DNA of 64,000 nucleotides. It comes from Megascapheus bottae (lineage: Eukaryota; Chordata; Mammalia; Rodentia; Geomyidae). The notes beneath the pieces are model-generated. The model had not been told where the DNA came from. It saw only the letters and a program-made list of their open reading frames with translations, and searched no databases. The translations under genes and the position numbers were made by a program. The stretch is from positions 434,001-498,000 of the forward strand of contig JANJXV010000013.1 of NCBI GenBank assembly GCA_024803745.1. Reading direction: 5' to 3'. Positions 12,040 through 22,209 of this stretch are shown here, piece by piece (the first letter of the stretch is position 1; each line of letters starts with the position of its first letter).

Positions 12040-12262
12040 AAGCCAGACATGGTGGCTCATGCCTATAATCCTAGCTGAGATCTGAGGATGACAGTTCAAA
12101 ACCAGCCTGGGAACTAAAGAACTTGAGACTCTGATCTCCAATTACTCACTAGAAAACAGGGAGTGGGGCTGTGGCTCAAGGGGTAGGGTGGTAGCCTTGA
12201 GCAGAAGAGCTCAGGGACAGTGCCCAGGCACAGAGTTCAAGCCCCATGACCCACAACAACTA
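12040..12262 (+). repeat. B1-like/Geo SINE
   Basis: AAGCCAGACATGGTGGCTCA to CCCACAACAACTACAAC; the CTACTCAGG segment is deleted. Confidence 0.87.
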
Positions 12263-12511
12263 CAACAGAAGTGTTTGGAAGTAATCTTTAGGGAAATGCT
12301 ATTACAGAAATGGTTGAAATTTTTTCAAGTTTTCAATCTTGAGATCTGAGCAATTACCACTTTGTAACCTCTGGGTCTGTTCATATTTGAAAATCAGTTA
12401 TGGGGAACTTGCTGAAATACTACACGAGATAACCTTTTCCATAACCTGGCAGGGAAATCAAATAAAAGCACTACATAAAATTAAGATGCAACAATCAATA
12501 TTCTGAGACCT

Positions 12512-12517
12512 TTTATT
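12512..12517 (-). promoter_or_regulatory. Candidate poly(A) signal of the TRIM gene
   Basis: AATAAA on the minus strand, 120 bp past the TRIM stop codon. It lies in non-repeat sequence, so it could give a short 3' UTR. AAUAAA is common in AT-rich DNA, so this is a candidate only. Confidence 0.5.
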
Positions 12518-12636
12518 TGAAATTAAAGCCAATATTCTAAATTTAACATTATGCACACTTTAAAATGGTACAAATCATTGCAAGAAACACAAAACCAGCT
12601 AAAACCAATGAAGTTAAAAACACCCAATCAGTCTTC
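12518..12636 (-). other. Likely TRIM 3' UTR
   Basis: Non-repeat sequence between the TRIM stop and the candidate poly(A) signal. No other element is seen in it. Confidence 0.45.
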
Positions 12637-13169
12637 TTAGGCGCTAGCCTTCCCTTTCTTCTTGTCCTTGTGCTTAAGAACTGGGGCAAAAACAAAGAAA
12701 GGCCTGAGAGGGGAGGAGAAGGAACAGGCGAGGAAACTACAAATTGGGGAATTGTTGGCCACATCCACGAAGTTTATCCTGCCAATCTCATAATCCAGGA
12801 ACACTCCCACAGGGCCTGTGGGCTTCTTTATATACTGAGGTAAAAATGGGGAAGAGATGAACATTTGGCCCTGCTTCTTCTCTGTCACACAGAAAAGTAG
12901 AAAAATACCATCAGAGTCAAGTTGCATATCCTTTCTCATTTTCCAAGAATCATCACAAAATCCAACTGCCCAGTTCACATAGTTTTTCACTTCTACCTCC
13001 CAGTAACATCGGCCTAAAGCACAAGACAGATCTCCCCATGTGAGACAGCCCTCAGATCCTGACTGAGTTTGGGGAACGTCAGGATGGTAGGGGCCGAAGA
13101 TCCGACTTCTTAGTTCTTCAAGCAAAGGCACCGGCCAACTATGTATTTTAGATTCCCAGGAAACACACA
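12637..13169 (-). CDS. TRIM exon 6, PRY-SPRY (B30.2) and stop
   Basis: The acceptor ATTCCTGCAG| ends at 13170. The exon encodes 176 whole codons plus stop, starting VCVSWESK after the split Val codon. B30.2 landmarks in order are the PRY part, YWEVEVKNYVNWAVGF, a long LDSDGIFLLFC strand, PVGVFLDYE and PLRPFF. The open frame runs on to 13311, but the 142 bp before the acceptor are intron. After PFF the protein carries an extra tail containing KHKDKKKGKASA, more basic than the short ends remembered for relatives and a possible nuclear signal. Confidence 0.92.
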
Positions 13170-14979
13170 CTGCAGGAATGATAAGATAGTTGAAATAATT
13201 TTGGAATTTTCTGATGAACTTTAGCTTTCCACAGTTGCCTAGTATAATATGTTTCCACTGGAAAACTGAGTCAGGACAAGAAAAGAACTCTAGAAGTTTA
13301 CTAATATCCAAGGGCTACTGTTACTAAAACAAACAGATGATCACTGATATAGAGAGTTCATAGCCAGTGGCTCACACCCGTAATCCTAACTTCTCAGGAA
13401 GCTGAGATCTGAGGATTAAGGTTCAAAGCCATCCTGGGCACAAAAGAACCTGAGATTCTTATCTCCAATTAACTACTAGAAAACTGGAAGTGGCACTGTG
13501 GCTCAAGGGATAGTGCAGTAGCCGTGAGCTGAATAGCTCAGGCACAGTAGCCAGGCCCAGAGTTCAAGCCCCACAATCAACCAAAAAAAGAAAGAAAAAT
13601 AGATATTTCATAAATTCTCCTGAAACTGGAAAACAGCATGGATATTGTTGACCTGCTTGATTTATGAAAAAGCATGTGGATTGTGGAATTTTTAGTAATT
13701 CAAAATAATTAACAAAAGAAGCTCAGAAAAATCTGTTCTATTTCCTTTGAGAGCATATGATAATTTCACCATAAAAACACATAAATGAGAGTTCAACTAT
13801 ATGATTTTCACAGAGATTAAATGTGTCCTGAGTTAATACTATCACTATGATATAAGAAATGCAGAAGCTGTTAACCATGGTTATGGAAGGGCTAGGATGT
13901 GAGTTACATGTGCGAATATAATTCATGTATTTAGCTTTTGATGGCTTGTAGCATCACCTCACATCATTTTTTTATTTTAAATATATTTTTTATTGTAATT
14001 AATAAAAGGGTTACATGATAATTGCCAGATAGAAGGTACATTAATTCACATACATTGATACCCTTTCACATGTCTTGATACCCATTACCCTTCCTCTACC
14101 CCCCCACATCATTTTTTTATAATGTCAAATTTGTTTATAAAAGCTGTCCATTAGGAAGCAGTGCTGAGCAGCAAACAGTCCACTAAGAAAATTACTAGAG
14201 AAGAATTGGGCACCCCTGAAAGTAGCTGCCTGTTACCTTGGAATTGTTTGAATATACGATTAAATCCAGTGATAGGCCATGCACCAATCTGGGGATTCAT
14301 AGGCAGAGGTATGTGCAGCGCCAGCGCAGACTCACTTCTGTAAAGGAGACTCAGTCATATTTGTGTGAATTTAAATTTTATTGCAAAGGTGATATACAGA
14401 GAACAGTGTTATCCCTTGTCCTCATTTTCTCCCACTTTCCCGTCTTGGCAGATGACATGAGCCCGTAAAGAACCCTATAGACTGTTCTGCAAAGCTATTC
14501 AAGCTGATCAGAAACTGTCTCAAAACAGCATGGTATAAAAGTGACCCACAAAAATCAAAAGCTTAGCCAGGTGTTGGCAGCTCACACCTGTAATCCTAGC
14601 TACTCAGGAAGCTGAGGTCTCAGGATTGAGGTTCAAAGCCAGACAGTGTACAAAAGTCTATGAGACTCTTCAATTAACCACTAGAAAACAAAAAGTGGTG
14701 CTGTGGCTCAAGTGGTAGAGTGCTAGCCTTGAGATGAAGAGCTCAGGGACAGCGCCCAGGCCCAGAGTTCAAGCCACACAAGAACAACAACAAAAAGCTT
14801 ATCTGTATGACAACAATGAGAAAAGCAATGTTGGAATCAGCAATGCAACTCCTTTTGTATTAGCCTCAAAAAAAAAAAGAGGAAGGAAAGGAAAGAAAGA
14901 GATAAAGAGAAAAGGAAGGAAGATAGTTAGAGAGAGAGAGACAGAGAGAGAGAGACAGAGAGAGAGAGACAGAGACAGA

Positions 14980-15045
<66 letters not shown>

Positions 15046-18000
15046 GAATGTAGAAATTAACTTAACCAAAGATGCAAAGGAGGTCCATAAAGAAAACCTT
15101 AAAAACTTGACAAAATGCCAGCTGGCTCACACCTGTAATCTTAGCTACTCAGGAGGCTGACATCTGAAGATTGCAGTTCAAAGCCATCCTGGGCACAAAA
15201 GAGCCTGAGACTCATATCTCCAATTAACCTCTAGAAAATGGGAAGTGGGGCTTGGCTCAAGGGTAGGGCAGTAGTCAAGCTGAAGAGCTCAGGGACAATG
15301 ACCAGGCCCAGGGGGTAGGGTGGTAGCCTTGAGCCAAAGAGCTCAGGGACAACACTCAGGCCAAGTTCAAGCCCCATGATCTACAAAAAACCACCTAACA
15401 AAGTAAATTAAAGCAGATTTAAGGAAGTACATAAACCTCCCATGCTCCTAGGAGAATTTAACATCCTGAAAATGACAATACTTCCCAAGCTACCTACAAA
15501 ATCAGTGCAATACCCATCAAAATCCCAACAACATTTTTTAATGATATAGAAGAAGCAATCCAAAAATTCACCCAGAATGATAGAAAACACCAAATAGCAA
15601 AAACAGTCCTTAGCAGGAAGAACAGTTACACAGCCATACTTATAAAAATAGCTTAGTACTGGTTTATGAACAGGACTAATGGAGGACCAGCGGAATAAAC
15701 TCAAAGGCCATCTAACCTTTGATAAAGGAGCCAAAAACATAAGATGGAAGAAAGACTCAACTGCACTTTTTAAAGCCCAACTCTTCATTACAGTAAACTC
15801 TCTCATGATGGTTCAAATGTTTTCTTTAGGAAATCTCCACACATTTTGAGTGTGCACCAAATGTGCATTTGCTTCATTAAAAATCTGATTTTTTGCTGGG
15901 TGTGGTGGCTCACACCTGTAATCCTAGCTACCCTGGAAGGTGATATCTGAGGATCAAGATTCAAAGCCATCCTGGGCACAAAAGAACCTGAGACTCTTAT
16001 CTCCAATTAACCTCTAGAAAATGGAAAGTGGGGCTTGGCTCAAGGGTAGGGCAGTAGTCTTGAGCTGAAGAGCTTAGGGACAGCACCCAGGCCAAGTTCA
16101 AGCTCCACGACCCATAAAAAAAAAAGAAAGAAAAGAAAAAGAATTTGGTTTTCAACCCCCTACCTAACCACTTTTACCTTAAATTTCAATTTCAATCATC
16201 AAAAAAAGTGTTTTTCTTAGTCTCACAACTGAGGAAATAAGTTCAAACCAGTAGGAAATTTCAGAAGAGCTTTTTGAATATTCCCCCATTCTAGTCCCAT
16301 TGAAATGTTTAGTTTCTTTCATTCATTCATTCTTTCTTCTTTTTTGGCGAGGGGGGGAGGTGCGGTCAGGGGGCTTGAACTCTGGGCCTGGGCCCTGTCC
16401 CTGAGCTCTTCAGCTCAAGGCATCACCCTACACATTAAGCCTCAGTCCTACTTCCCATTTTCTAGCGGTTAATTGGAGATAAGAGTCTCACAGACTTTAG
16501 TGCCTGGGCTGGCTTTGAACTGCAATCTTCAGACCTCCGCCTTCTGAGTAGCTAGGATTAAAGGCATGAGCCACCAAGCCCAGCTGAAATGTTTAGTTTC
16601 CAGGACTCTGTTTCCCTAACTATGGCAGGTAGCCTTTCCATTTGGGGTTGGAAGTCTATATGCTGCAAACCTAAGCTTCAAATCCTGAGTAGTTTTGCTT
16701 TCATTCTGGTACACTATTGAATGATTACAAGGACCTAATATTTCCCACAAAAGTAATGGAAAAAGGTGACTTGAAATATAATTTTCTTCAGAGTTTGAAC
16801 TTTTATATCAGAAAGATAATAGCCTTGTCCAGAGGAAATATAAAAACTCTTTCTTTTTCCTTTTTGAGGAAGGCAGGTCAAACTATATCAAATTCGCTAT
16901 TTTAAATAATCAGGTTAACTTAAGATATGAGCAAGCCAATATCAACCAGAACTTGTGAGGATGAGGCAAATACTTGTAGAGTTAAAGATCAGTCAGTATA
17001 GATGGAGAGCTATCAAAGATAAAAATACTGATAGGTAAGTACTGTTTTATAGCTTGGGCAGAGATGTGCTTTAGAATTGCCTTATACATCACTGTAATAA
17101 TTTTGAGTTTTTGAAAGTAAGGATCAAATTACCTTTCAAACACGTTTCCAAAATTCTGTAAAGAGAAAAGAGAATATTCATATTAATCACAAGTTTAAGA
17201 TTGCCAGCATGTTATTTTTTTATTTCTTTTAACAATTGCAACATAAGAGTGTGCCAATACTTATTTTCTCAGCTGAGTACTGTTGATTCATGTACTTACT
17301 GCTTAGGATAATGAATCATGACAATCACTTGAGCCCAGGCATTTGAGAAGACCTTGCTTAATACAGAGAGAAGCAATTCTAAAAGAACTTTCTCAAGTTG
17401 TGTTTGCTCCAAGATAAGGAGAATCTGACTTTTTCACTTATAAAGACAGGAAATCATTTTGCAAATAAACAATGGAAGACATTAAGTCTCAAAAATCACA
17501 CTTCAACTCCCCTTCCTAATTCCTCACCTCCAGCAGCTGCAGGTCTGGCTTATGACACAGTTCTTTCATTTCAACAAACATTTCTCTCAGGGAAGTCTCT
17601 ACCTTTAGCATGCTGTCTTCATTTTCTGAGAGTTTTTGAAAAGTAGCTAGCTTTTCACACTCGAGTTTCTGTAAATAACTTTCCTTTTTCTTGTACCACT
17701 GCTCACTCAGCTTCCAGTACTCATCGCTGATCAATTTACTCCGTGTGCTCATATAATCCTAAAGACACAAGGGAAAATCTGACACATGAGTCAAGAATGT
17801 TTTCATCCATATCTTCTTAATTTCAGTGCTGTCCTGTGATGTTAATCGAAAACTAAATTCATTAAACTTTAAAAAATTAAGTGCTCCTTGTTTCTTTCTT
17901 TGCTTGTATTGTTACATTTCAATTTACTTATTGCACTGTACTTCATTCAAAACACTGCTTTTGACTAGTTTCCCCACAATACCAACATTTAAAAAAAATC

Positions 18001-19359
18001 AATCAAGCATTAAATATTCATTATTTTCAGTAGCATATTGTAATATGTACATGGAAATAGCCTGCATACAGGCATGTTCTTCTTTTTTTCTGGAAATAAC
18101 AAGTCTTATAGTGATACAGAAGCCTTCTGGTCGGTTGTGGGACTTGAACTCTGGGCCTGGGCACTCCCTGAGCTCTTCAACTGAAGGCTATTGCCCTAAC
18201 CCTTGACAGTGCCACTTCCAGTTTTCTAGTGATTGGAGTCTCATATTTAGTGCCCAGGCTGGCTTTGAACTGCAATCCTCAGATCTCATCCTCCTGAAGA
18301 TTACAGGCTATTTCATGATATTCTTCAGAGCATCTACACTTTGAACTTTTTTTTTAATTGTTGGGGTAATATTTAAAGGACTTACAAGTCCTTTAAGTAC
18401 ATTTGCCAGGTAGTAGGTGCATTACTTCATACATTGATACCTCTTCTCATGTTTTTGTCCCCATTTCCCTCCCTCCGCCCCCTCCCAATCATCTTTTTCC
18501 CCCTTCCCTTTCCTATTTCAAATAAACAAGTATATATACAATATACTAGGTTACAAAGTCAGATAAATACACCTTGAACTTTCACTTCAAATGATCTGTT
18601 ATCTTTTGTTTTGCATTTCCTTCAAAAATATAGGATTCTCTTTATTTTCTGTTTTGATTTTATTATTCAATTTTGTCTCCAATCTAGAGAATGTGGAGAA
18701 TTCTTTTATCTCTGCCGACACTAGTGTCCATTTGGTATTTGTGAAGTAACGTATGATATCTATATCCTCCAAAATATATCTGTTTTTTCAGCACTGAATT
18801 TTTTGCCATTTCTAGGCCTTGAACTGAGGGCCTGAGCACTGTCGATGGACTTTCTCAAAGCTGGACTTTCTCAAAGCTAGAGCTCTACCACTTGAGCCAC
18901 AGCATCACTTCTCCCTTTAAGGAATCGAACCTGGGTCTTTGTACATACTAGGCAAGCACTCTACCACTAAGCCAAACCCCCGGCCCCAGCACTGAATATT
19001 TTTAATCTTATTTTATTGTCAGGGTTATGTTCAGAGGGGTTATAGTCACATATGTAAAGTAGTGAGTACATTTCTTGTCAAATATTGTTACCTTCTCCCA
19101 TGTTGTTCTCCCACTTTCCCTCCAACCCCCCTCTCATGTTGTAAAGTTCATTTACAACATATTGTCTTGTGAGTATTGTTGTTACATTGGTTCACTCTTT
19201 GTCCTTTGTCTCACAATTTTGCTGTTCCCCTTCCCTTCCCTAATTCAAATAAATATATATATAATCACCAGGTACCAAAATCGAATACAGTGACAATAGG
19301 AGATAAACCATAGGTGGAAAGAAAGAAGGAAGGAAAGAAGGAAGGAAGGAGAAAGAAAG

Positions 19360-19405
<46 letters not shown>

Positions 19406-20550
19406 CGCAGAGAGAGAGAGAGGGAAAGGGAGAGGGAGGGAGGGAGGGAGGGAGGGAGGAAAGAATTTCACATAGTACATTAAAAACAACCACAAAGAAA
19501 CACCTCTTGTTTAACTTATGAAAAATTACTTAGAAATTTCATTGCCTTTTTGTGAAAGCCTGTATTTATCTACAAAGTGTGATCCAGGTTTAGTTGAGGA
19601 ATTGGTCAGGTCTGTGGTAATTGATGGTATTAGACAAGCAATGGAAATAGTCATATGGATATTTGAATAACAAAGACCTCTGTTTCTTATTCTACAAACT
19701 GTGTCCCTTTTCATTGTGCTGCCTACTAAAACCACCATAGTCTAAGTTTTATAGTAGGAGCACCAAGTTTCCAAGTTTGTGTTCAGGGGATAACAAGTTT
19801 TTTACTTACCAGCCATGTTTGAATTCTGTTTTTTTGTTGGACTAGATTTCTCTCGTTTTCTTTTTTCTTTTCCCATAACAACTTCATTTGCATTAGAAGC
19901 TTCTTCTGTCAAAGAAAGTTAAATGTGAGCGAAAGAGAAGTTGACCTGGAAATGTTTAGATCTCAATGCTGGATATGACAGCAATGTTAGATAAATGAGC
20001 ATTCATGTCATAGAAGTCACTTACCTTTACCAGAAAGATGGACTTCCAGAGACTTAATGAACATAAAATTAAAATGTTATTTATTTGAAAGATGTTACAC
20101 AGTAGTGGAAGATGATCGTCTTACGTTGTGCCTTCAGACCATTTTTTAAAAGTAAATTCTGTCTTGGTATTAAGTGGTCTAGGTATTTTTCAAGTAGAAG
20201 GTGTGAACCAGTGCTCCTAAAAGACTTCACTACATTGTACATATGCAATCAAGATTGCAGAATCCCCTGCTACCGAAACTTGATCAATTTGGCCTTCATC
20301 CTTTACTTATCAGATTCTCTCCATAATCATCATCATTACCATTCCCACAAAATTGGAGAATCGTAAAGGCAAAAATATAAGGTCTTGCTGGGTGCGGTGG
20401 CTCACCCCTGTAATCCTAGCTACTCAGGAGGCTGAGATCTGGTGGTCAAGGTTCAAAGCGAGCCCAAGCAATAAAGCTTTTAAGACTCATCTCCAATTAA
20501 CCACCAGAAAATCAGAAATGGAGCTGAGCCTCATGACATATATACATATA

Positions 20551-20600
<50 letters not shown>

Positions 20601-21425
20601 CTATGGATTGGGAATGCTCTTTGATCATTTATTCTAGTGTTTTCCACACAGTGTTCTGTGGACTAAGTAATGATTTTTTTTACTCTTTTTTTTTTTTACC
20701 TGTCCTGGGACATGAACTCAGGGCCTGAGCACTGTCCTGGGGCTTTCCTCAAGGCTAATGCTCTACCACTTGAGCCACAGCACCACTTCTGGCATTTTCT
20801 ATGCATGTGGTACTAAGGAATCAAGCCCCAGTCTTTGTGCTTGCTAGGCTAGCACTTTACCAATAGGCCAAACTCCCAGCCCCAGTATTTACTCATTTTC
20901 ATGACCTCAGTGAATCATCCACTGTCACCTTCTCTCTCAGCCATTGCTTACCCTGTATCTCTCTGCAGTCCAGTCAACAGAGCAGTCACCATGAGCTCTA
21001 TGGTCCTCGGTCCTGCAGCACTTAGAGCAGATTTGGTCTTTGACAACCTCACAGTAGAAATTCTTAGCTTGCATATGTATGTCACACCTTTCTTCAGAGT
21101 CAGGTAGAAACATGGATAAGGTCCTTCGGACCATAAATACCCGTGTCCACAAAACCAAATCAGTTTTCAAGTCTGTTTGATTTGATGGCATTTTGCACTC
21201 AGGACAGAGGAAAGGATATTGGGCCTTCTCCCAACAGATGTAGAGACAGGGCCTGCAAAATCTGTGTTCACAGTCTAGAGTGACTGGGTCCATAAAATAG
21301 TTTAGGCAAAGTGAACAATTGAATATTCTGGAGAAGACACTCAAACCTGTATCTCTGCCAAAAGAAAAGTAAATATTATTGCCAGTTTGGACTTCATAAA
21401 AAAATATTTCCACACCCCACAACAT
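12637..21425 (-). CDS. TRIM43/49/64/77-group E3 ubiquitin ligase gene, six coding exons
   Basis: A complete TRIM-type gene (RING, B-box 2, coiled coil, PRY-SPRY). Spliced coding parts, 5' to 3' on the minus strand: 21425-20952, 19905-19810, 17758-17528, 17155-17133, 14337-14237, 13169-12637. Each internal boundary has AG and GT, the phases 0/0/0/2/1 agree across all five introns, and the product is about 485 residues from the upstream ATG, or about 461 if counted from just after the AGA codon at the expected start (the family is roughly 450). TRIM RING domains are E3 ubiquitin ligases acting in the cytosol, with the SPRY domain choosing the target. By remembered comparison the linker (NPQ..AW.ITG) and SPRY (MQLDSDGIFLL, LDYE, ICSFL, PLRPF) look closest to TRIM77, but TRIM43 is a serious alternative, so no symbol is given. 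The first exon lacks a Met at the usual position. This group expands in lineage-specific clusters; mouse Trim43 copies are early-embryo genes. Expression here is unknown. Confidence 0.9.
13355..13597 (+). repeat. B1-like/Geo SINE in TRIM intron 5
   Basis: CATAGCCAGTGGCTCACACC to CAACCAAAAAAAGAAAG. Confidence 0.87.
13976..14104 (-). mobile_element. Short L1 3' end in TRIM intron 5, 16-bp TSD
   Basis: Same L1 tail family as at 10075. Target duplication CACATCATTTTTTTAT at 13960-13975 and 14105-14120. It lies 132 bp beyond the donor of exon 5 and leaves the splice site intact. On the gene's sense strand the L1 runs forward. Confidence 0.88.
14237..14337 (-). CDS. TRIM exon 5 (101 bp), linker before SPRY
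   Basis: Acceptor CTTTACAG| precedes 14337 and donor CCAAG|GTAAC follows 14237. After completing the Arg codon it reads SESALALHIPLPMNP then QIGAWPITGFNRIFKQFQ, clearly the SE-VLLHMPQPVNPEL..PITG linker of this TRIM group. The 101-bp length takes phase 2 to phase 1, exactly what the SPRY exon needs. It was located by its motif and splice sites, not by an open frame. Confidence 0.9.
14566..14797 (+). repeat. B1-like/Geo SINE with TSD
   Basis: AAAAGCTTA flanks both ends (near 14558 and 14794). Lies in TRIM intron 4. Confidence 0.87.
14881..15041 (+). repeat. (GA)n microsatellite
   Basis: GGAA/GAAA-rich start turning into pure GA of about 65 bp, with CAGA interruptions. On the TRIM sense strand it is a long CT tract. 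Confidence 0.95.
15115..15389 (+). repeat. B1-like/Geo SINE with repeated Geo segment
   Basis: The right part is present twice (GGGTAGGGCAGTAG and GGGTAGGGTGGTAG), a local duplication. Confidence 0.85.
15893..16131 (+). repeat. B1-like/Geo SINE
   Basis: GCTGGGTGTGGTGGCTCACA to AAAAAAAAAAGAAAG. Confidence 0.9.
16335..16588 (-). repeat. B1-like/Geo SINE
   Basis: GGTCAGGGGGCTTGAACTCT to GAGCCACCAAGCCCAGCTG; sense with respect to the TRIM gene. Confidence 0.9.
17133..17155 (-). CDS. TRIM exon 4, 23-bp microexon
   Basis: Acceptor CTTTACAG| precedes 17155 and donor AAAG|GTAAT follows 17133, leaving exactly 23 bp, the length of the TRIM microexon at this place. It reads NFGNVFE plus two bases that complete an Arg codon with the next exon. 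This corresponds to the DLGD/NI..R segment joining the coiled coil to the linker. It shifts the phase from 0 to 2, so skipping it would break the frame. Confidence 0.88.
17528..17758 (-). CDS. TRIM exon 3 (231 bp), main coiled coil
   Basis: Acceptor TTTAG| precedes 17758 and donor GAG|GTGAGG follows 17528. The 231-bp length is the family standard for this exon. It encodes 77 residues of heptad-like, Glu/Lys/Leu-rich helix used for antiparallel dimerisation in TRIM proteins. It ends with a KELCHKPDLQLLE segment, closely matching the MCHKPDVELLQ-type motif of the TRIM43/49/64/77 group. A Met occurs at 17752 but lies inside the exon and is not a start. Confidence 0.92.
18128..18312 (-). repeat. 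B1-like/Geo SINE, truncated
   Basis: GGTTGTGGGACTTGAACTCT to ATCCTCCTGAAGATTACAGG. Confidence 0.85.
18343..18572 (-). repeat. L1 3' end
   Basis: GTAGGTGCATTACTTCATAC and CCCTTTCCTATTTCAAATAA are the reverse of the L1 3' UTR seen elsewhere in the window. Confidence 0.78.
18802..18985 (-). repeat. IDL-Geo SINE with TSD
   Basis: CAGCACTGAAT occurs just before the element (near 18790) and just after it (near 18986). Confidence 0.85.
18998..19275 (-). repeat. L1 3' end
   Basis: Reverse of the L1 tail with CTTCCCTAATTCAAATAAAT; a second subfamily variant with a CATGTTGTTCTCCC segment. Confidence 0.7.
19318..19461 (+). repeat. GAAA/GA/GGGA purine repeat
   Basis: Three motif zones: GAAGGAAA, then pure GA, then GGGAGGGA. 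It is a mirror-type polypurine run in TRIM intron 2, a candidate for triplex DNA. Confidence 0.93.
19810..19905 (-). CDS. TRIM exon 2 (96 bp), start of coiled coil
   Basis: This exon is too short for an ORF scan but is fixed by acceptor TTTGACAG| before 19905 and donor CTG|GTAAGT after 19810. The length of exactly 96 bp is that of the second coding exon in this TRIM family. It reads in phase 0 as 32 residues beginning KKLLMQMKLLWEKKKENE, a charged helix continuing from the B-box. It holds no stop and ends in phase 0. Confidence 0.9.
20386..20535 (+). repeat. B1-like part of composite SINE
   Basis: GCTGGGTGCGGTGGCTCACC through AACCACCAGAAAATC; the Geo half is replaced by a TG repeat. Confidence 0.85.
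20553..20600 (+). repeat. (TG)n microsatellite
   Basis: About 23 TG units following TATACATATATG. Confidence 0.95.
20686..20884 (-). repeat. IDL-Geo SINE
   Basis: Lies 68 bp downstream of the TRIM exon 1 donor, in intron 1. Confidence 0.9.
20952..21425 (-). CDS. TRIM exon 1: RING finger and B-box 2
   Basis: Counting from the ATG at 21425-21423, the C3HC4 RING has C37, C40, C52, H54, C57, C60, C74, C77, all present. The B-box 2 pattern C-x2-H-x7-C-x7-C-x2-C-x5-H-x2-H is complete (C114, H117, C125, C133, C136, H142, H145). Both zinc modules should therefore fold. The donor is AGG|GTAAGC with the exon ending at 20952 in phase 0. The start is doubtful: residues before D25 do not look like a TRIM N-terminus, AGA (21354-21356) sits where the family Met is expected, and a good pyrimidine-rich acceptor (TTTTCTTTTGGCAG) ends at 21355. 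The exon may thus begin at 21354 with translation starting in an unseen upstream exon, or the gene may have lost its start. Confidence 0.88.
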
Positions 21426-21472
21426 CCTCTTCTTAGGAATATACTAGTTCTTAAAGCAAGAAGACAGCCTGA

Positions 21473-21620
21473 GGGCCGAGAGTTTGGCATAGTGGTACCA
21501 TATACATAGAAAAAAGCCGTAAGTGGTGCTGTGGCTCAAGTGGTAGAGTTCTAGCCTTGAGAAAGCCCAAGGACAGGGCTCAGGCCCTGAGTTCAAGGCG
21601 TAGGATTGGCAAAAAAAAAG
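21473..21620 (+). repeat. IDL-Geo SINE, internally deleted
   Basis: Left end GGGCCGAGAGTTTGGCATAG jumps directly to GTACCATATACATAG. Sits about 50 bp upstream of the first possible TRIM ATG. Confidence 0.85.
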
Positions 21621-22190
21621 ACAAGCCATGTTGCATGTGACAGAAGGAGGCTAAATGAGAATTCATTCTGATCTTTAATTTGTCAAGTGGAACTTCCAAA
21701 TCTGGTTCCAGCTCCCAACACTTTTCCAATTTTGTTTACTTTTGTCCTCCACCATTATTATGCAGAAAATATAAAATTCTACCCCCTCTTTCAGGCACAA
21801 AAGAATACATTTTTCTTTGCATTAAAAAAAAGTGCCAGTGGAATCCGATCACAAACTAAAATTCTTACTCCACTCTCCTCTCCCATGGAGGGTGTCTCTT
21901 CACTCTGTGTTGCAAGGCTGGTAGGTGTGCTGTACATAAAACTTTTCTTCCTATTGCCATCAGTGTACCTTTTTTTATTTTTGTGCCACAACTAGATGCT
22001 ATGTCTCATGTAGACTTTCAACACTAGTGAATACACTTCTACAAGGGGGTAGCTATTCATGTTAGTATTTCAATATTTCTCAAAGGCAAAAAACACTAGA
22101 AATTAATATTCTGTTTCCTTAGACTCCAGCTTCAATTCTTTTTCACCTATAAAACTGTTTTAGGTTGGGAATGTTTCTCAGTGGGAGATA
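21621..22190. other. Region upstream of the TRIM gene
   Basis: No CpG island, TATA element or 5' exon could be identified. A 102-codon frame at 21687-21995 has no domain. Confidence 0.45.
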
Positions 22191-22209
22191 CTTGCTTAGG
22201 AAAAAATAA

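Larger units (their letters stand above)
14798..15800 (+). repeat. Old L1 ORF2 fragment, twice interrupted
   Basis: Pieces at 14798-14870, 15052-15117 (compare AACTTAACCAAAGATATAAA in the large L1) and 15390-15800 match late reverse-transcriptase to post-RT ORF2. Broken by a GA repeat and a SINE. Antisense in TRIM intron 4. Confidence 0.75.

Noticed and set aside
13170..13311. N-terminal part of the SPRY open frame (Met at 13311) as coding
   Set aside because: A strong acceptor ends at 13170, the phase from exon 5 fits only that point, and the upstream residues do not match the TRIM family.
14734..15069. Arg-Glu-rich and Ser-Leu-rich proteins
   Set aside because: Translations of the GA/CT microsatellite. 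The same holds for 19245-19495.
17516..17752. Independent small gene on the minus strand
   Set aside because: It is the coiled-coil exon of the TRIM gene; its Met is internal and its end runs past the donor into the intron.
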